Below are positions 33,901-45,119 of a DNA stretch of 64,000 bases, one piece after another. The stretch spans positions 22,263,001 to 22,327,000 of the forward strand of contig OX419755.1 of the NCBI GenBank assembly GCA_948567375.1. The letters are read 5' to 3'. Both the position numbers and the translations under genes were made by a program. The stretch's first letter is position 1, and each line of letters starts with the position of its first letter. Below the pieces are notes generated by a model. The model saw only the letters and a list, made by a program, of their open reading frames with translations. It did no database searches and was not told where the DNA came from. Source of the DNA: Lunularia cruciata. Taxonomy: Eukaryota > Streptophyta > Marchantiopsida > Lunulariales > Lunulariaceae.

Positions 33901-35808
33901 ATGGTTGGGTACTATAGGAGGTTCATCTTCTCATTTTCCAACAAGGCTTATGCATTGACCATCTACATGAAGAAGAGTGTAGATTACATGGTGATTTTGG
34001 AAGACAAGGAGGCTCTCAAAGCTTTTGAGGAGCTCAAGCAATCCCTTGTTGTAGCTCCAATTCTTGCTAAACCTGATTGGAGTAAGCCTTTCATCCTCTA
34101 TACTGATGCTTCTAATGTAGCTATAGCATGCACTCTTAGTCAATTAGACCAAGATGGGCATGATCATCCAATAGCTTATGCTAGTAGGCATATGGTTTCA
34201 GCAGAGAAGAACTACTCTGTCACAAAGAGAGAAGGGTTGGCAGTGATCTTTGGTCTCAAGAAGTTTAGACACTACTTTATTGGAGGGAAAGCCACAATTG
34301 TCACAGATCAAAAGGCTTTGAAGTACATCTTCAACAAGCCTAATGTTGAAGGGAGACTAGCAAGGTGGATGATACTCTTGTCTGAGTATGACTACACAAT
34401 TGAGGATAGGCCAGGAAAGAAACATGCAAATGCTGATTTGTTATCTAGAGCCTATGATCATGATGGAGATGAGCCAGTAGATGATTCCTTCCCAGATGAG
34501 GAGCTCATGACAATCTCAGTCACTCAAGAGGTTCCAATGGAGTACAAGGAGATTGTGGATTTTGTGACAAGAGGTAACTATCCAAAAGGGATGCATGCTA
34601 GGGAGAGGAAGGCCCTTGCAACAAGATCTAGACCTTACACAATGGTGGAGGATATTCTTTTTCACCAAGGAGCAGATGGTCTACTTTGAAGAGCAGTGGG
34701 TAAGGAAGAGTCTATCCTACTCATAAAGGAGTTTCATGAAGGTTTAGTATGTGGAGGACACTTTGCATGAAAGGTGACTGCTTTCAAGATTCTAGATGCA
34801 GGTTACCATTGGAGAGGGATTTTCAAGGATTGTCTTGATTATTGCAAAACTTGTCATGTTTTTCAAGCTTTTGCTAGAAAGTCTACATCCACTCCACCAC
34901 TTAGATCAATTCCATTGCTAGGACCTTTTGAGAAGTGGGGAATTGATTTTGTAGGTCCTCTCAATAGAACCCCAAGGAACAATCGGTACATTGTGGTAGT
35001 TACTGATTACCTTACCAAGTGGGTTGAGGCTAGACCATTGAGGGACAAGAATGAAGATGAAGTGGGTAGATTTCTTTATGAACGCATTATCACTAGGTTT
35101 GGATGCCCTTTGGAGTTGGTTTCTGATAGAGGAGGAGAGTTTACAAGAAGCATTACTACAGCCATGCTACGACATTTCTCTATCACACATAGAGTAACTA
35201 CATCCTATAAGCCAAATTCCAATGGCTTGGCAGAGAGAACCAATCAGACCTTGTGCATGATGTTGGCCAAAGATGCAGAAATGGAGGGGGCTAAACATCA
35301 TTGGGACAAGAGGATTCATGCAGTTTTGTGGGAGTATAGGACAACCATGAAAACTTCCACTGGATATTCTCCATTTCAATTGGTGTATGGTATTGAGTCT
35401 ACCTTACCTATTCACTTTGATCTTCCTACCTTCCAAAGCATTCATAGGAGATTGAAGAAAGCACAAGGAGGTGATGGAGAGAAGTCAAGGAAGGATCAAC
35501 TCATGGAGTTGGAAGAGGCAAGAGCAGTTGCTATGGTTCGAGTGGAGCAGGCCCAAAGGAAACAAAAGGAGAGCTATGACAAGAGGCAAGGCAAGAAGAA
35601 GGTGGAGCCTTTCAAAGAAGGTGATTGGGTAATGTTGTTTGATTCCATTCAATTCAAGAGAGTGCAAAAGAAGTTTTTGCCTAAGTACTTTGGACCTTTC
35701 ATAGTAGAGAAGGTGTGGGGAAATTACACTTATGATCTCAAAGAGTTGGGAGGAAGACACTTTGATAGGATTAACCATGATAAGTTGAAGATGTACCATA
35801 GAAGGTAG
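30988..35808 (+). pseudogene. Gag-pol polyprotein of the young gypsy, two in-frame TGA codons
   Basis: A single frame of 1606 codons interrupted only by TGA at 34687 (codon 1234) and 34768 (codon 1261). Domains by codon: gag capsid about 1-190; CCHC knuckle C282-C285-H290-C295; aspartic protease D500-G-G-S with LLLGRPWL at 568-575; acidic linker 619-650; RT about 735-915 with catalytic D827 and FIDD 889-892; RNase H with D1040, E1082, D1107, D1150; integrase HHCC near 1250-1290 and DDE core with a D-x35-E pair (VSDRGGEF to GLAERTN). The GPY/F-like tail (KYFGPFIVEKVWGNYTYDL) is followed almost at once by the end; no chromodomain. Both stops flank the integrase zinc domain. Readthrough cannot be excluded but mutation is simpler. 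Start chosen as the first ATG before the capsid block. Confidence 0.93.
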
Positions 35809-35846
35809 AGAGACCTTCACTTTGAGGACAAAGTGAAAACTTAGTC

Positions 35847-35856
35847 CGGGGGTAAA
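35847..35856 (+). other. Polypurine tract
   Basis: CGGGGGTAAA directly precedes the 3' LTR. It primes plus-strand cDNA synthesis in LTR retrotransposons. Confidence 0.7.
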
Positions 35857-36548
35857 TGTAACACCCATTTGTGCATGTGTGTGGTATTGTGATATTTAGC
35901 TTGGTATTACAAGTACTTAAGAGATATTATTTATATAGAGATAAAGGATGGTTCTATATTAGTCATGGTTAGCTAAAGTTAGTCATAGCTAAGATAGATG
36001 GGACCTTACTTTAGAGGAAGTAGAAAAGATGAGCACCACTATTTTGGACTTTAGTGTGTTGACTTGGTATTATTCCTAGGTGTTTGGCTTTGGGGAAAGA
36101 GTTGAGAACTCTTGGGCCCGCAAGCCTTTTTGTTTTGGATTCTTCTTTAGTCCAAGGATAGCCCATGTGAAGGAATCCTTGCTTTAGTGGTTGGGTCAAG
36201 ATAAGACCACATGCTTAGGGGAATATGCCCATGTGAATGGATATTCCTTTCTACTTTTTGACTTTACTTGACTTTTAGTCTAGTAACTTGAGTTACTACG
36301 GTAATTAGTAACTTTGGTACGTAACTATTTCACAAGTATATAAACAAGGGGTGAGAAGGTACTCATCATCCTTTCATTTGCAACTATCTCTCTCTCATTG
36401 AGTTCTCTAGTGAGCAATATCTTGAGTCTTGGAGTGTTAGCCTTGGAGGAGTATGATGGAGTTGGGGTTCCTTGCCTTCTTAGTCCATGGTGCGCTACCA
36501 TAATAGCCATCAGAGGTTCATCCTGAGTGAGAGACAGGCCGGCTCACA
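35857..36548 (+). repeat. 3' LTR of the young gypsy
   Basis: 692 bp, same ends as the 5' LTR, six differences by eye. A polyadenylation role is expected but no signal was assigned. Confidence 0.95.
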
Positions 36549-36785
36549 GCACAACATGAGATGTATAGGAAAAGTCATCTATGGGCTAACTATTCAAGTA
36601 CGGGGGTTGATCTTCTACAAGAACGTACAATAGCAAAGAAGATAAGTAATAATTAAAACTAAGGCAATGCTTTGATTGTGTTAGGGGATTGTAATCTAAT
36701 AGAATTAATGTTAGAAAGCAATTAGAAATTATGGTAGTGGCATGTGAAGGAGATGATGGCCGCAATATGAGTATAGTTGGGAGAT
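36549..36785 (+). repeat. Repeat B, right copy, part 2
   Basis: Continues the interrupted repeat B. GAGATGTATAGGAAAAGTCA here matches 17338-17360, and GATCTTCTACAAGAA and CAAAGAAGATAAGTA match about 17391-17430. Includes the 66-bp segment 36679-36745 absent at the left copy. Homology stops near 36783. Confidence 0.55.
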
Positions 36786-37508
36786 AAAAAAAACTTTCTT
36801 TTAGGTTTAGGTTACTTTTATATAAATGAGGTGGAGCTCCTTAATGTGGGTTGTTCTTCATATGATTTTTTTCTCCTTAAGTGTGCTTGAATTGAAGATT
36901 CAACCAATTATACTTAGTAGTTGTCTTGTTGGCCAATTGCACTTGATATCATTGGTGTTTGAGGAGAATATAAGTTATAGTATCAATTCTTGTAAGTAGA
37001 TTTAGTTGCTCAAATGTAAAACTAAGCTATTCCTTTTTGCGGTTGTAAGAGTTAGCTTGTATTCTTGGATTGGCAATCCTTGCTCAATTGATCAAGTAGT
37101 TCTCATATAAAGAAAATGCATTCTTCACCTTTTTGTTATTGTTTATGAGTCCAATTTCAAATTGTGAATTTTTTAAGTTGTGAATGCTTCTTGCTTTTCT
37201 TGTCACATAATTCCTTGTATTGTAGAGGTGCACCATAGCTTTGCATATAGCATTGTGTTGTTTATTCAAGAGTGAATGTATTACTCATGCCAAAGTGTTC
37301 ACAAGGAGATAGACCTACAAGCCATCTCTTGGGTAAAGTGTCCAATGGTGACTGTTGTTCCTTAGTGGAGCTCTGATTCTTATAGAATTTTTCCTACAAT
37401 CCCATCCCAAGCCAAGTGAGAGAACAATCCTATAAGGGACATCTTGCTTATTTCTTGTTCTCATAGCATCATGTAGTTCCACCATGGGATTACACCAACC
37501 CGCCAACA
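36679..37508 (+). repeat. Candidate 5' LTR of the decayed gypsy at 37.5-44.3 kb
   Basis: About 830 bp beginning TGTTAGGGG and ending CCAACA, with a TATA-like TATATAA at about 36820 and, four bases after its end, a tRNA-Asp-like PBS. Its first 105 bases overlap homology with repeat B, which I cannot resolve: either this LTR starts later or repeat B and this LTR share sequence. A matching 3' LTR near 44.3 kb was not found. Confidence 0.4.
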
Positions 37509-37512
37509 TTTT

Positions 37513-37531
37513 TGGTGTCGTTGTTGATTGA
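37513..37531 (+). other. Degraded tRNA-Asp-type primer binding site
   Basis: TGGTGTCGTTGTTGATTGA resembles the tRNA-Asp PBS with several changes, mostly C to T or G to A as expected from old methylated DNA. It marks the start of the decayed element internal region. Confidence 0.5.
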
Positions 37532-37880
37532 TGTGTATGTCATCTCCATAACTTTTTACAACCTGCACAAGACATGTATATTCTACTCTATGTTGCAAGG
37601 ACATTGTTGTTTTTAAGTCTATGGGAAGTATAACTTCCCATTTCTACCAATATTGTTGTTTTAAATTTGGAGAAACCATTACCTTCCTCTACCTTCAAGT
37701 ACTATTGCTAAATTGCAAGAAATATCTTGATGGCAATCACTTTAGCCCAAGGAAACCCATTTATGCCAATTCTACAACTTGTAGCTACACAAGCTTGCTA
37801 GGGTAGCAACATCTTTGCTAACTCTTGCAATTCCTACAACTACCATTGCAATGACATCAACTTGAGGAGGAAGAAACAAT
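37532..37880 (+). other. Leader of decayed gypsy, no gene seen
   Basis: Sequence between the PBS and the first gag-like reading. The frame at 37621-37806 shows no domain. Confidence 0.4.
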
Positions 37881-38218
37881 AGTATACCGCTATAACACTA
37901 ATGTTCATTGGGCAAGAAGACTTTGAATCATTCCTATGAATGTTTGAGAATGTCTATATGGCACAAAATATCTTGGATAATATTTCCATGGCCTGATAAA
38001 TTGGCCAATGTTTTATTTAGAATCATGCAACATTTGTTCAATGGCCTATCCTTGTGACAAGGACAAGTTACATATTGATATGAGTTGAAGAGCAACAAGA
38101 ATACATCTTTCCAATATGACAAGAGCAACTCAAGGAGAAGATTAACAAGCTTTGCAAAGGACATAATGAAACAATGCAAGAATTTGTTAAAAAATTTCAA
38201 TATATATCTTCAATGATT

Positions 38219-38929
38219 TGTAACACCTATTTTTGTATGTATGTGCTATTGTGATATTTAGTTTGGTATTACAAGTACTTGAGAGATATTATTTATATAG
38301 GATAAAGGATAGTTCTATATTATACATGATTAGCTAAAGTTAGTCATAGCTAAGATAGAGTGGACCACTCTATCTTAGAGTGGTCCACTCTAATAGAGGA
38401 AGTAGAAAAGATGATCACCACTATTTTGGATTCTAGTGTTTTGACTTGGTATTATTCCTAGGTGTTTGGGTTTGAGGAAAGAGTTTAGAACTCTTGGACC
38501 CACAAACCTTTTTGCTTCAGATTATTCTATCGTCCAAGGATAGCCCATGTGAAGGAATCCTTGATTTAGTCATTGGGTCAAGATAAGGCTACATTCTTGG
38601 GAGAATATTCCCATTAGTATAGATATTCCTTCAGACTTTTTACTTTATTTGACTTTTAGCCTAATAACTTGAGTTACTCCAATAATTACTAACTTTGGTG
38701 TGTAACTATTTCACAAGTATATAAACTAAGGATGAGGAGGTACTCATCATCTTTTCATTTTTAATTATCTCTCTCTCATTGACTTCTCTATTGAGCAATG
38801 GTTTGCATCTTGAGTGTTAGCTTTGGAAGAGTATGATGGAGTTGGGGTTCTTTGCTTTCTTAGTCCATGGTGTGTTACCATAATAACCATGAAAGTTTCA
38901 CTCTTGAGTGAGAAATAGACTGGCTCACA
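38219..38929 (+). mobile_element. Solo LTR of the young gypsy family
   Basis: About 711 bp clearly homologous to the LTRs at 28728 and 35857 (starts TGTAACACC, ends GGCTCACA), but considerably more diverged than they are from each other. No internal sequence. The five bases on the left (TGATT) are not repeated on the right (AATCA), so there is no target duplication. It carries a novel palindromic insertion at about 38357-38391. Confidence 0.9.
38351..38391. repeat. Palindromic insertion in the solo LTR
   Basis: TAAGATAGAGTGG and its complement form a 27-bp near-perfect palindrome at 38351-38377. The arms AGAGTGGACCACTCT (38357-38371) and 38377-38391 are also exact inverted repeats around five bases. 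The same site in the two intact LTRs has no such structure. Confidence 0.85.
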
Positions 38930-40240
38930 AATCAACACCAGCCTCAAATTCTACTAGGGCTCTCAATTGGTTTAAGGATGCATTACTTGAGGATATTAAA
39001 AAATTCCTCATTCTATAACAAAGCTATGATATTAGCTCTGGCCTTCAAGGAAGTAAGAAGTTGAGCTCAAGCTAATGAGTGGGACATGGCCCTACTTGAC
39101 CCTTACTCTATAATATAGGCATCCAAAGGGAATATAAATACATAATCCCTATGTTGCTTCTTAAGGATTCTAGCATCCAAACTACTTCTACAAAAGAACT
39201 GCTGCAGTTGTGCCAATGCATGTATATGATCATATGCTTGCAACTATACTAGTTCCAATAGTGCCTTTCATAGCTCTTCTGGCTCTATATAAACTACCTT
39301 TGCCTTAAGCTACCAATGTTCCCATAACAGATGCCAAGATGGAAGATATCTTGATGAAGTCAGAACAATTGAAGAACCTTTACCTAGTACAATAGCCTCA
39401 AGAGAACAATCCAATTAACATTACTATCAAGGGAGAGATCTCTTTTACATGCTCCTTGGGATGGAGACACACTAATACTAAATGCACAACCTCAAACATC
39501 CTAAATTATGGTGTTCATTATGGATAGTACAACAAATAATGGCAAATTGTTGAGCATTTTGAAGGTTCTAAGAGCCTCAAGAAGAAAGAGCACATGTTAT
39601 GGATGTTGTTTCACAACATAACAACTACAATCAACACTTACAAGATCCACCTTTCCAAGGAGGAAGAGGAAGTAGGAAGTACATGACCTCTCAAACCCAA
39701 TATACACTATCATATTTGCAATAAAAATCATTATGCCAAGCAATATCCCAATGAGCGTGCCTATTATGCATTTTGCTACAGAGCACATATCATGGTGCAA
39801 TGCCTAGACTTTTGGAATTTCATCACTAAAGAAGAAGGAGTGCCGATACCAAATGATCCATAGTTTAACATTGGTCCTAATAGGAATGTACATTTCATCA
39901 ATGATTGGATAAACTTCCCTTGCAAGAACAATAGTTCCAACCTATGAATTGCTATTATTGAAGCAAATATGTTTAAAACAACAAGGCCCGCACTTAAGAA
40001 GCACCTATTCTAGGAAGAAACTCTAATTTTGAAAGCTATTCCTCCATGAGTTTGGATGAAGAAACTAGGTAGAATGAAAATCCTTAGCCCGCTCTAGAAA
40101 TGTTTAGGCTACAATCCCTATTTTGATACTCTAGCAAAGCAACCACTACCTTCCATCTTACATGACTATGACATCATTGCCAACTTGGCTAACACAAGAT
40201 CCAATATCACTATCAAGTAGCGTTATAAAGTGTCCTCTCT

Positions 40241-43200
40241 AGAGTGCAAGATACTACAAAACTTCATAACAAAGGAACAGCCCATAGTATGCTTCAAGAT
40301 CCCATTGGTTGAGAATGTTGTTCTGTAAGGATTTGATCCCATAGACATATAATAGACTCAAACTATCAGAATTCTGCACTTTGGCTTGGTCAAGACAATT
40401 CCAAGTGATCACCATGTGTTCTACACCAAGGTCCACAATCCAAAAATTCACATAACAATCTAGGGAAGTGTTATTCCAAATTATTGCATTGATTCTAGAT
40501 CTTGGTGAATATAATGAAAAAGGGGGTTATAGAACCTTGGGACTAAAGGGTATGGTTAAGACTTCCACACTCCTCTGAATGGCCAATGGGAGAAAAATTG
40601 CCTAATTAGAGTGTTTTCCAAGGTCCCTATACTCACTAATGAGTAGACTTTCTTGATTGACTACTTGATAATGGATATGCATGCCCCAATGCAATTTCTA
40701 CTTTTATTAGGAGTCTCATGGCTGGTGGATGTTGATGTAATTACCTCTTGGCGGATTGGTAAGTTGAACTTCAAAAGGAAATCAAATCACATCATACCTT
40801 TGATGTATCTAACAAAGCTTGCTTTGAGCTTGGACCATGAAGGAGAACAAATTTTAGCATTAATGCATGGAGCCTCACTCATAACAATAGAAATGAGGAA
40901 ATATGAGATACCATCACTAATTGCTTGTTTATTACCAAAAAGAAGATGAGCAATAATGCCTTGCTTGCAATAACAAGTGGCAAAAAATCACACGATCTTG
41001 GCACTCTTCTTCTAGTAGGGCTTTGGCATGCTTGTTTCTATGGCCCCAAAAGATGTTTCTTTGAACTCAAAAGATCATACCTTAAGTCTGATTATGGGGT
41101 TTTCCACCAAAAAATGTTCCCATTGCCTTACACATAGGAACATAATCACAAAATTGCAACTTCCTCTTTCTTCTACATCAAGAATGACATTGATTGTCAA
41201 GATGAGGAATCCATTCATCTTAAAATACCTTCCATGATGATATCATCATCCTTTGTGAAGAAGAAAGGAAGCCCATTGTGCTTTATGAGATCATCCCAAC
41301 TACTACTAGTGACAATTTTCCATCCTAACAGCTCAGGCCAATGTTAGAGCAAACTCTTACCATCATTGATGATTGTATAGAGAAGCAAACAAAATGGGCT
41401 AAAAAGGAACAAGAAGCCCATCAAAAAATATTGGAGGATAGATTGAAATGATATATTTTGGAGAAACCCCCCTTCCCAACAACCACCTAAAACAATCCCT
41501 CTCCACATGTACGTTGAGGATGAGTTTTGTGATCTTGACATCTTGCAAACAAATGAAGCACCTTAGTATGTCAAAATAATTACCAATATGTTAGGTCAAG
41601 GATCAGCCTACCTATCAAGACCTCTTCCAAGACTTTTGAGATGTTTTTTCTAATGACTATATGAAATTTCTAGGTGTCAATCCCCAAATATGACATCATC
41701 AGATCCTACTCCATTTAGTTGTTCTTCCAATTAGATCCAAACTATAAAGGTTGAACCCCATGTATTCTCAAAAGGTCCAAGAAGAACTAGAAAAACTACT
41801 AAAATGTGGTTTCATCTATCCTACATGAGAAACCAAATAGGCCTCTCTAATTTTGGTGGTCATAGAAAAGGATACAAGAAAGGTGCACATTTGTCTGGAC
41901 TTTTAGAAGTTTAATGCCGAGATCATCTCGGATCCCTTTCTAATCCTATTCACTTTTACACTTGTGGACAAGGTGGCCCATAGCCAATGTTCCTCATTCA
42001 TGGATGGGTATTTTGGCTACAACAAGATCACCATTGCTCTAGAGGACCAATACAAAACTACTTTTGTCATGGAATGAGGCACACCTATGCATATTGGGCT
42101 ATGCTTTTTGGGTTGCAAAATGCTCTCGCAATATTCCAATACTACATGATGAACTCCTTTGGCATAGTGAGGAAGGACATAGAACTATACCTTGATGATA
42201 TGTGCACACATAGCTCCTAAAATGGCCAATATCAATGTGCTATAGGTTGTGCTACAAGTTTGTAGGCAAGTTAAGCTTTTTTTTAAATCCTCTAAAGTGT
42301 CTATATTTTTGTCTCTTGTGGACCCCTCCTTGGTCACCTAGTGTGTGAAATAGCATAATAGTAGATCCCAAGAAGATCTAGGTTATCCAAGAGTTGCGTG
42401 TACTAAAGACCATGCATGACCTTACAAGCTTTTTAGGCTATATAAGATAATATAAGAGATATATCCATATGTATGTTAAGATATTTTCTATTATAATTAG
42501 CTTAAGATATGCCATAATCAAGTTTTTGTGGACCAAAAAATTACACTAAAGCATTCAAAAATTTGAAATAGAAGTTTGTTATTGCTCCAATTTTGGTAGT
42601 GCCTAATTAGGAGCTAATAGATCATGTTTTTTTCTAGATACCTCTAACACAATAGTGGGCAATCCTAGCTCAATATGATGAGGAATAATGGGAATACCTG
42701 ATCTACTATACCAGTTGGCAACTCAGTTCAATGAGGAAGAACTACTTGACAACAAAGTGAGAGTGCCTAAGAATGATCTTTGCTGTCCAAAAATTTTGAC
42801 ACTACTATGAGGAATTTTTTTTTGTTTCATGTCAATCATGAAGCTCTCAAATATCTAATCAACAAACCTTTCATGTAGGAAGACTAGCCCATTGGATGTT
42901 ACTCCTACAAGAGTTTTTCTTTATGGTTGAATACCATCCCAAAATGTTTCATGATAATGCATAAGTTTTATCTCTACTTTTCTCAAAGATGTTTGTAGAT
43001 TGCTCCCTATGCATGGATCCTATAAACTTTCATCTTTTTTATATGACCACTCAATTATCCTAAATGGTCCAAATTTTCATTACCTATCCATGGGAAATGT
43101 CCTTTTTGACTTACCATGGACCAAGCACAAAAGATTTCATATATTAGCACTTCCTTTTACCATTTTGGAGGGAGATCTATACCCAATGGGTGTAGAAAAA

Positions 43201-44290
43201 GCACTCAAGCATTGCATCAGCCCAAAGGAAGTTCTTGTCATATTGAAAACATGTCATTCTGATGAATCAAGAGGACACTTCTTTGGTGAGTTTACTATGT
43301 GCAAGGTCTACCTTGTATGATGTAAGTAGCCATCTATCTCTTTTGATGCCAAAAAATATGCTTGCATGTGTGACACATGCCAAAGAATTGGCAAACCTGT
43401 ATCATGATACCAAATGTAACTACACCTATTATTGGTGGTACAACCTTTCAAGAAGAAATGAATCAACTCTGTGTGACCTATGCATCCCATAGCTCATCAT
43501 TGCTAAATCATTATTATTGTGGAATATCTGACAAAGTGGGCTGAGGCTAAGTCTGTTTTCAACAATTCAGTTGTAATCACCATACAATTTTTGCAAAAAA
43601 TTATCATTCCTTATCCATTATCATAAACAATGGTCTCACTTCATCAATGAAGAAGTATAGGATTTGACAACTACCTATGGAATCTAGCACAGTTTCCTGA
43701 TCCCATACCACCCATAGGCCAATGGTCAAGTCAAATAAGTCAATGGTATGCTTTTAACTATTCTTAAGAAGATGGTAAGCTTAAAACCCCACAAATTGGG
43801 ATCAAAAGCTATTAGGAGCTTGTTGGGCCTAGTGCACTTTGGTAAAATTTAGTATAGGACTAACTCCATTCCAACTTGTCTATGAGCAAGAAGTAATCTT
43901 GCCAATTGAATTCTTAATTCCTACATTAAGATTCCTTACATGCAATTCTACAAGGTTGTCTGATAATTTGATTGAAAACCATTGACAAGCACTCTACATG
44001 CAATACATCTCTTACACTAAGAAAAAAAAATATTTTTATTGCAAACCCAAGTAGATTCTACTTGAAAAAAGGGACTTTGGTGTTGAAGTTCAATGATAAG
44101 GTTAGCCAATTCCCCAACAAAAGTGTTGAAAATGGTTAGATCCATATCAAGTGCAAGAATATTTTGACAATAAATCAGCCAATTAGAAATGTTGGATGGA
44201 GAACTCTTGGAATCCCATATTAATAATGCAAAGTGAACCATTCAACCTACAATACATTCTATTGTGGGGCAAAGAAGAAAAGATACCACA
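40241..44290 (+). pseudogene. Decayed Ty3/gypsy pol (PR-RT-RH-IN)
   Basis: Protease end block: FLLLLGVSWLVDVD (about 40695-40736), the LLGRPWL counterpart. RT: the 41987-42220 frame reads YAYWAMLFGLQNALAIFQYY, then YLDDMC with the catalytic YxDD at about 42190. RNase H: VNHEALKYL-like residues in the 42830-42860 region. Integrase: HHCC remnant with CHSDESRGHF (about 43254-43283) and CDTCQRIGK-like residues near 43374-43400; the VEYLTKWAEAK strand near 43520. Many stops and frameshifts. RH before IN gives Ty3/gypsy. It ends near 44290, with no polypurine tract or LTR recognised. Confidence 0.7.
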
Positions 44291-45119
44291 GTAAACTCAA
44301 TGATTTTTAATGATAATAGAAGTGGCTATGGGACCACCATCATGGGAATGTCTTCCTCCATGATTCCAAGGACTTTCTAAATGACTATAAGAGTGACTAC
44401 AAGTTCCTCCCTATTGTGGGGTACGCTTTCTTGGACCCAAAGTCTTGGAGGCTAAATACAAACATAGTTATGGGAATCCTTTATGTCTAATAGCAATTAA
44501 TGGCTATGCCATTTCACATTTAAAGGCAAAATAATGCCACATGACTGATGATTTGAATTTTATTTTAAGATGTTGCTATTAGCCCTATCCTTCAAATCCA
44601 AGTACAAAAAATCCAAATAGCATGATGGAACTTCCAAGTCAAGAGGAAGATGAAATGACATCATAAAAATGCAAATAAGAATCAAGAAAGCACAAGACTT
44701 GAAGGAGAAAACATAACCCCTATAAACCCTTGCAAAATTTTATCTTCACTTTAGTTTGCAAAATCAAGATTGAGAGAGAAGTTTTCATTGAGCACTCATG
44801 CTAAGGCATTTCCTATCACTTCATCAAGACAACTTGGTCAGAGAGAATGAAGAACCATCAAGCAATCAACAAATTCATGCACAATGAGCAGTAATTTACA
44901 GCCAGGTTGATTGTGGGAGAAATCTTGGACAAGCTAGAACAAACAAGACAAGAATCCATAATTGAAACCATTTGTAAATTTCAAAACAAAGTAGATGAAG
45001 AACCAAGTAGAAACCAAAGAGAAACACCGAGTAGATGAAGTTTTACCATTGTAGGAGTTGAAGAGGATCTTCAATACAATCTTTGAAGAGCTAGATAATT
45101 ACTTAGACAAAGATCAATT
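44291..45119. other. No recognisable gene
   Basis: AT-rich sequence after the decayed pol. It is expected to contain a 3' LTR, but no similarity to 36.7-37.5 kb was visible by eye. Confidence 0.4.

Larger units (their letters stand above)
28728..36548 (+). mobile_element. Young, near-complete Ty3/gypsy retrotransposon, 7821 bp
   Basis: Two 692-bp LTRs (28728-29419, 35857-36548) that start TGTAACACCC and end GGCTCACA differ at six sites by my count, about 99.1% identical. A tRNA-Asp-type PBS follows the left LTR and a G-rich polypurine tract precedes the right one. GCAC flanks both sides (28724-28727 and 36549-36552), a 4-bp target duplication or a degraded 5-bp one. Internal order: short ORF, CCHC ORF, second short ORF, then gag-PR-RT-RH-IN. 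RNase H precedes integrase, so this is Ty3/gypsy. No chromodomain follows the integrase. Two in-frame TGA codons prevent autonomous activity of this copy. Confidence 0.95.
37881..40240 (+). pseudogene. Decayed gypsy gag, split by a solo LTR
   Basis: The capsid-like reading before the solo LTR ends MKQCKNLLKNFNISSMI-like near 38218. The same reading resumes after 38930 (NQHQPQILLGLSIGLRMHYL in one frame), so the solo LTR entered gag. Downstream to about 40.2 kb the protein is broken by many stops and no clean CCHC is visible. Assigned by position before the protease/RT blocks. Confidence 0.45.

Noticed and set aside
35809-35856. Chromodomain after the young integrase
   Set aside because: The frame ends at 35808, directly after the GPY/F-like tail, and only a short untranslated stretch and polypurine tract follow.
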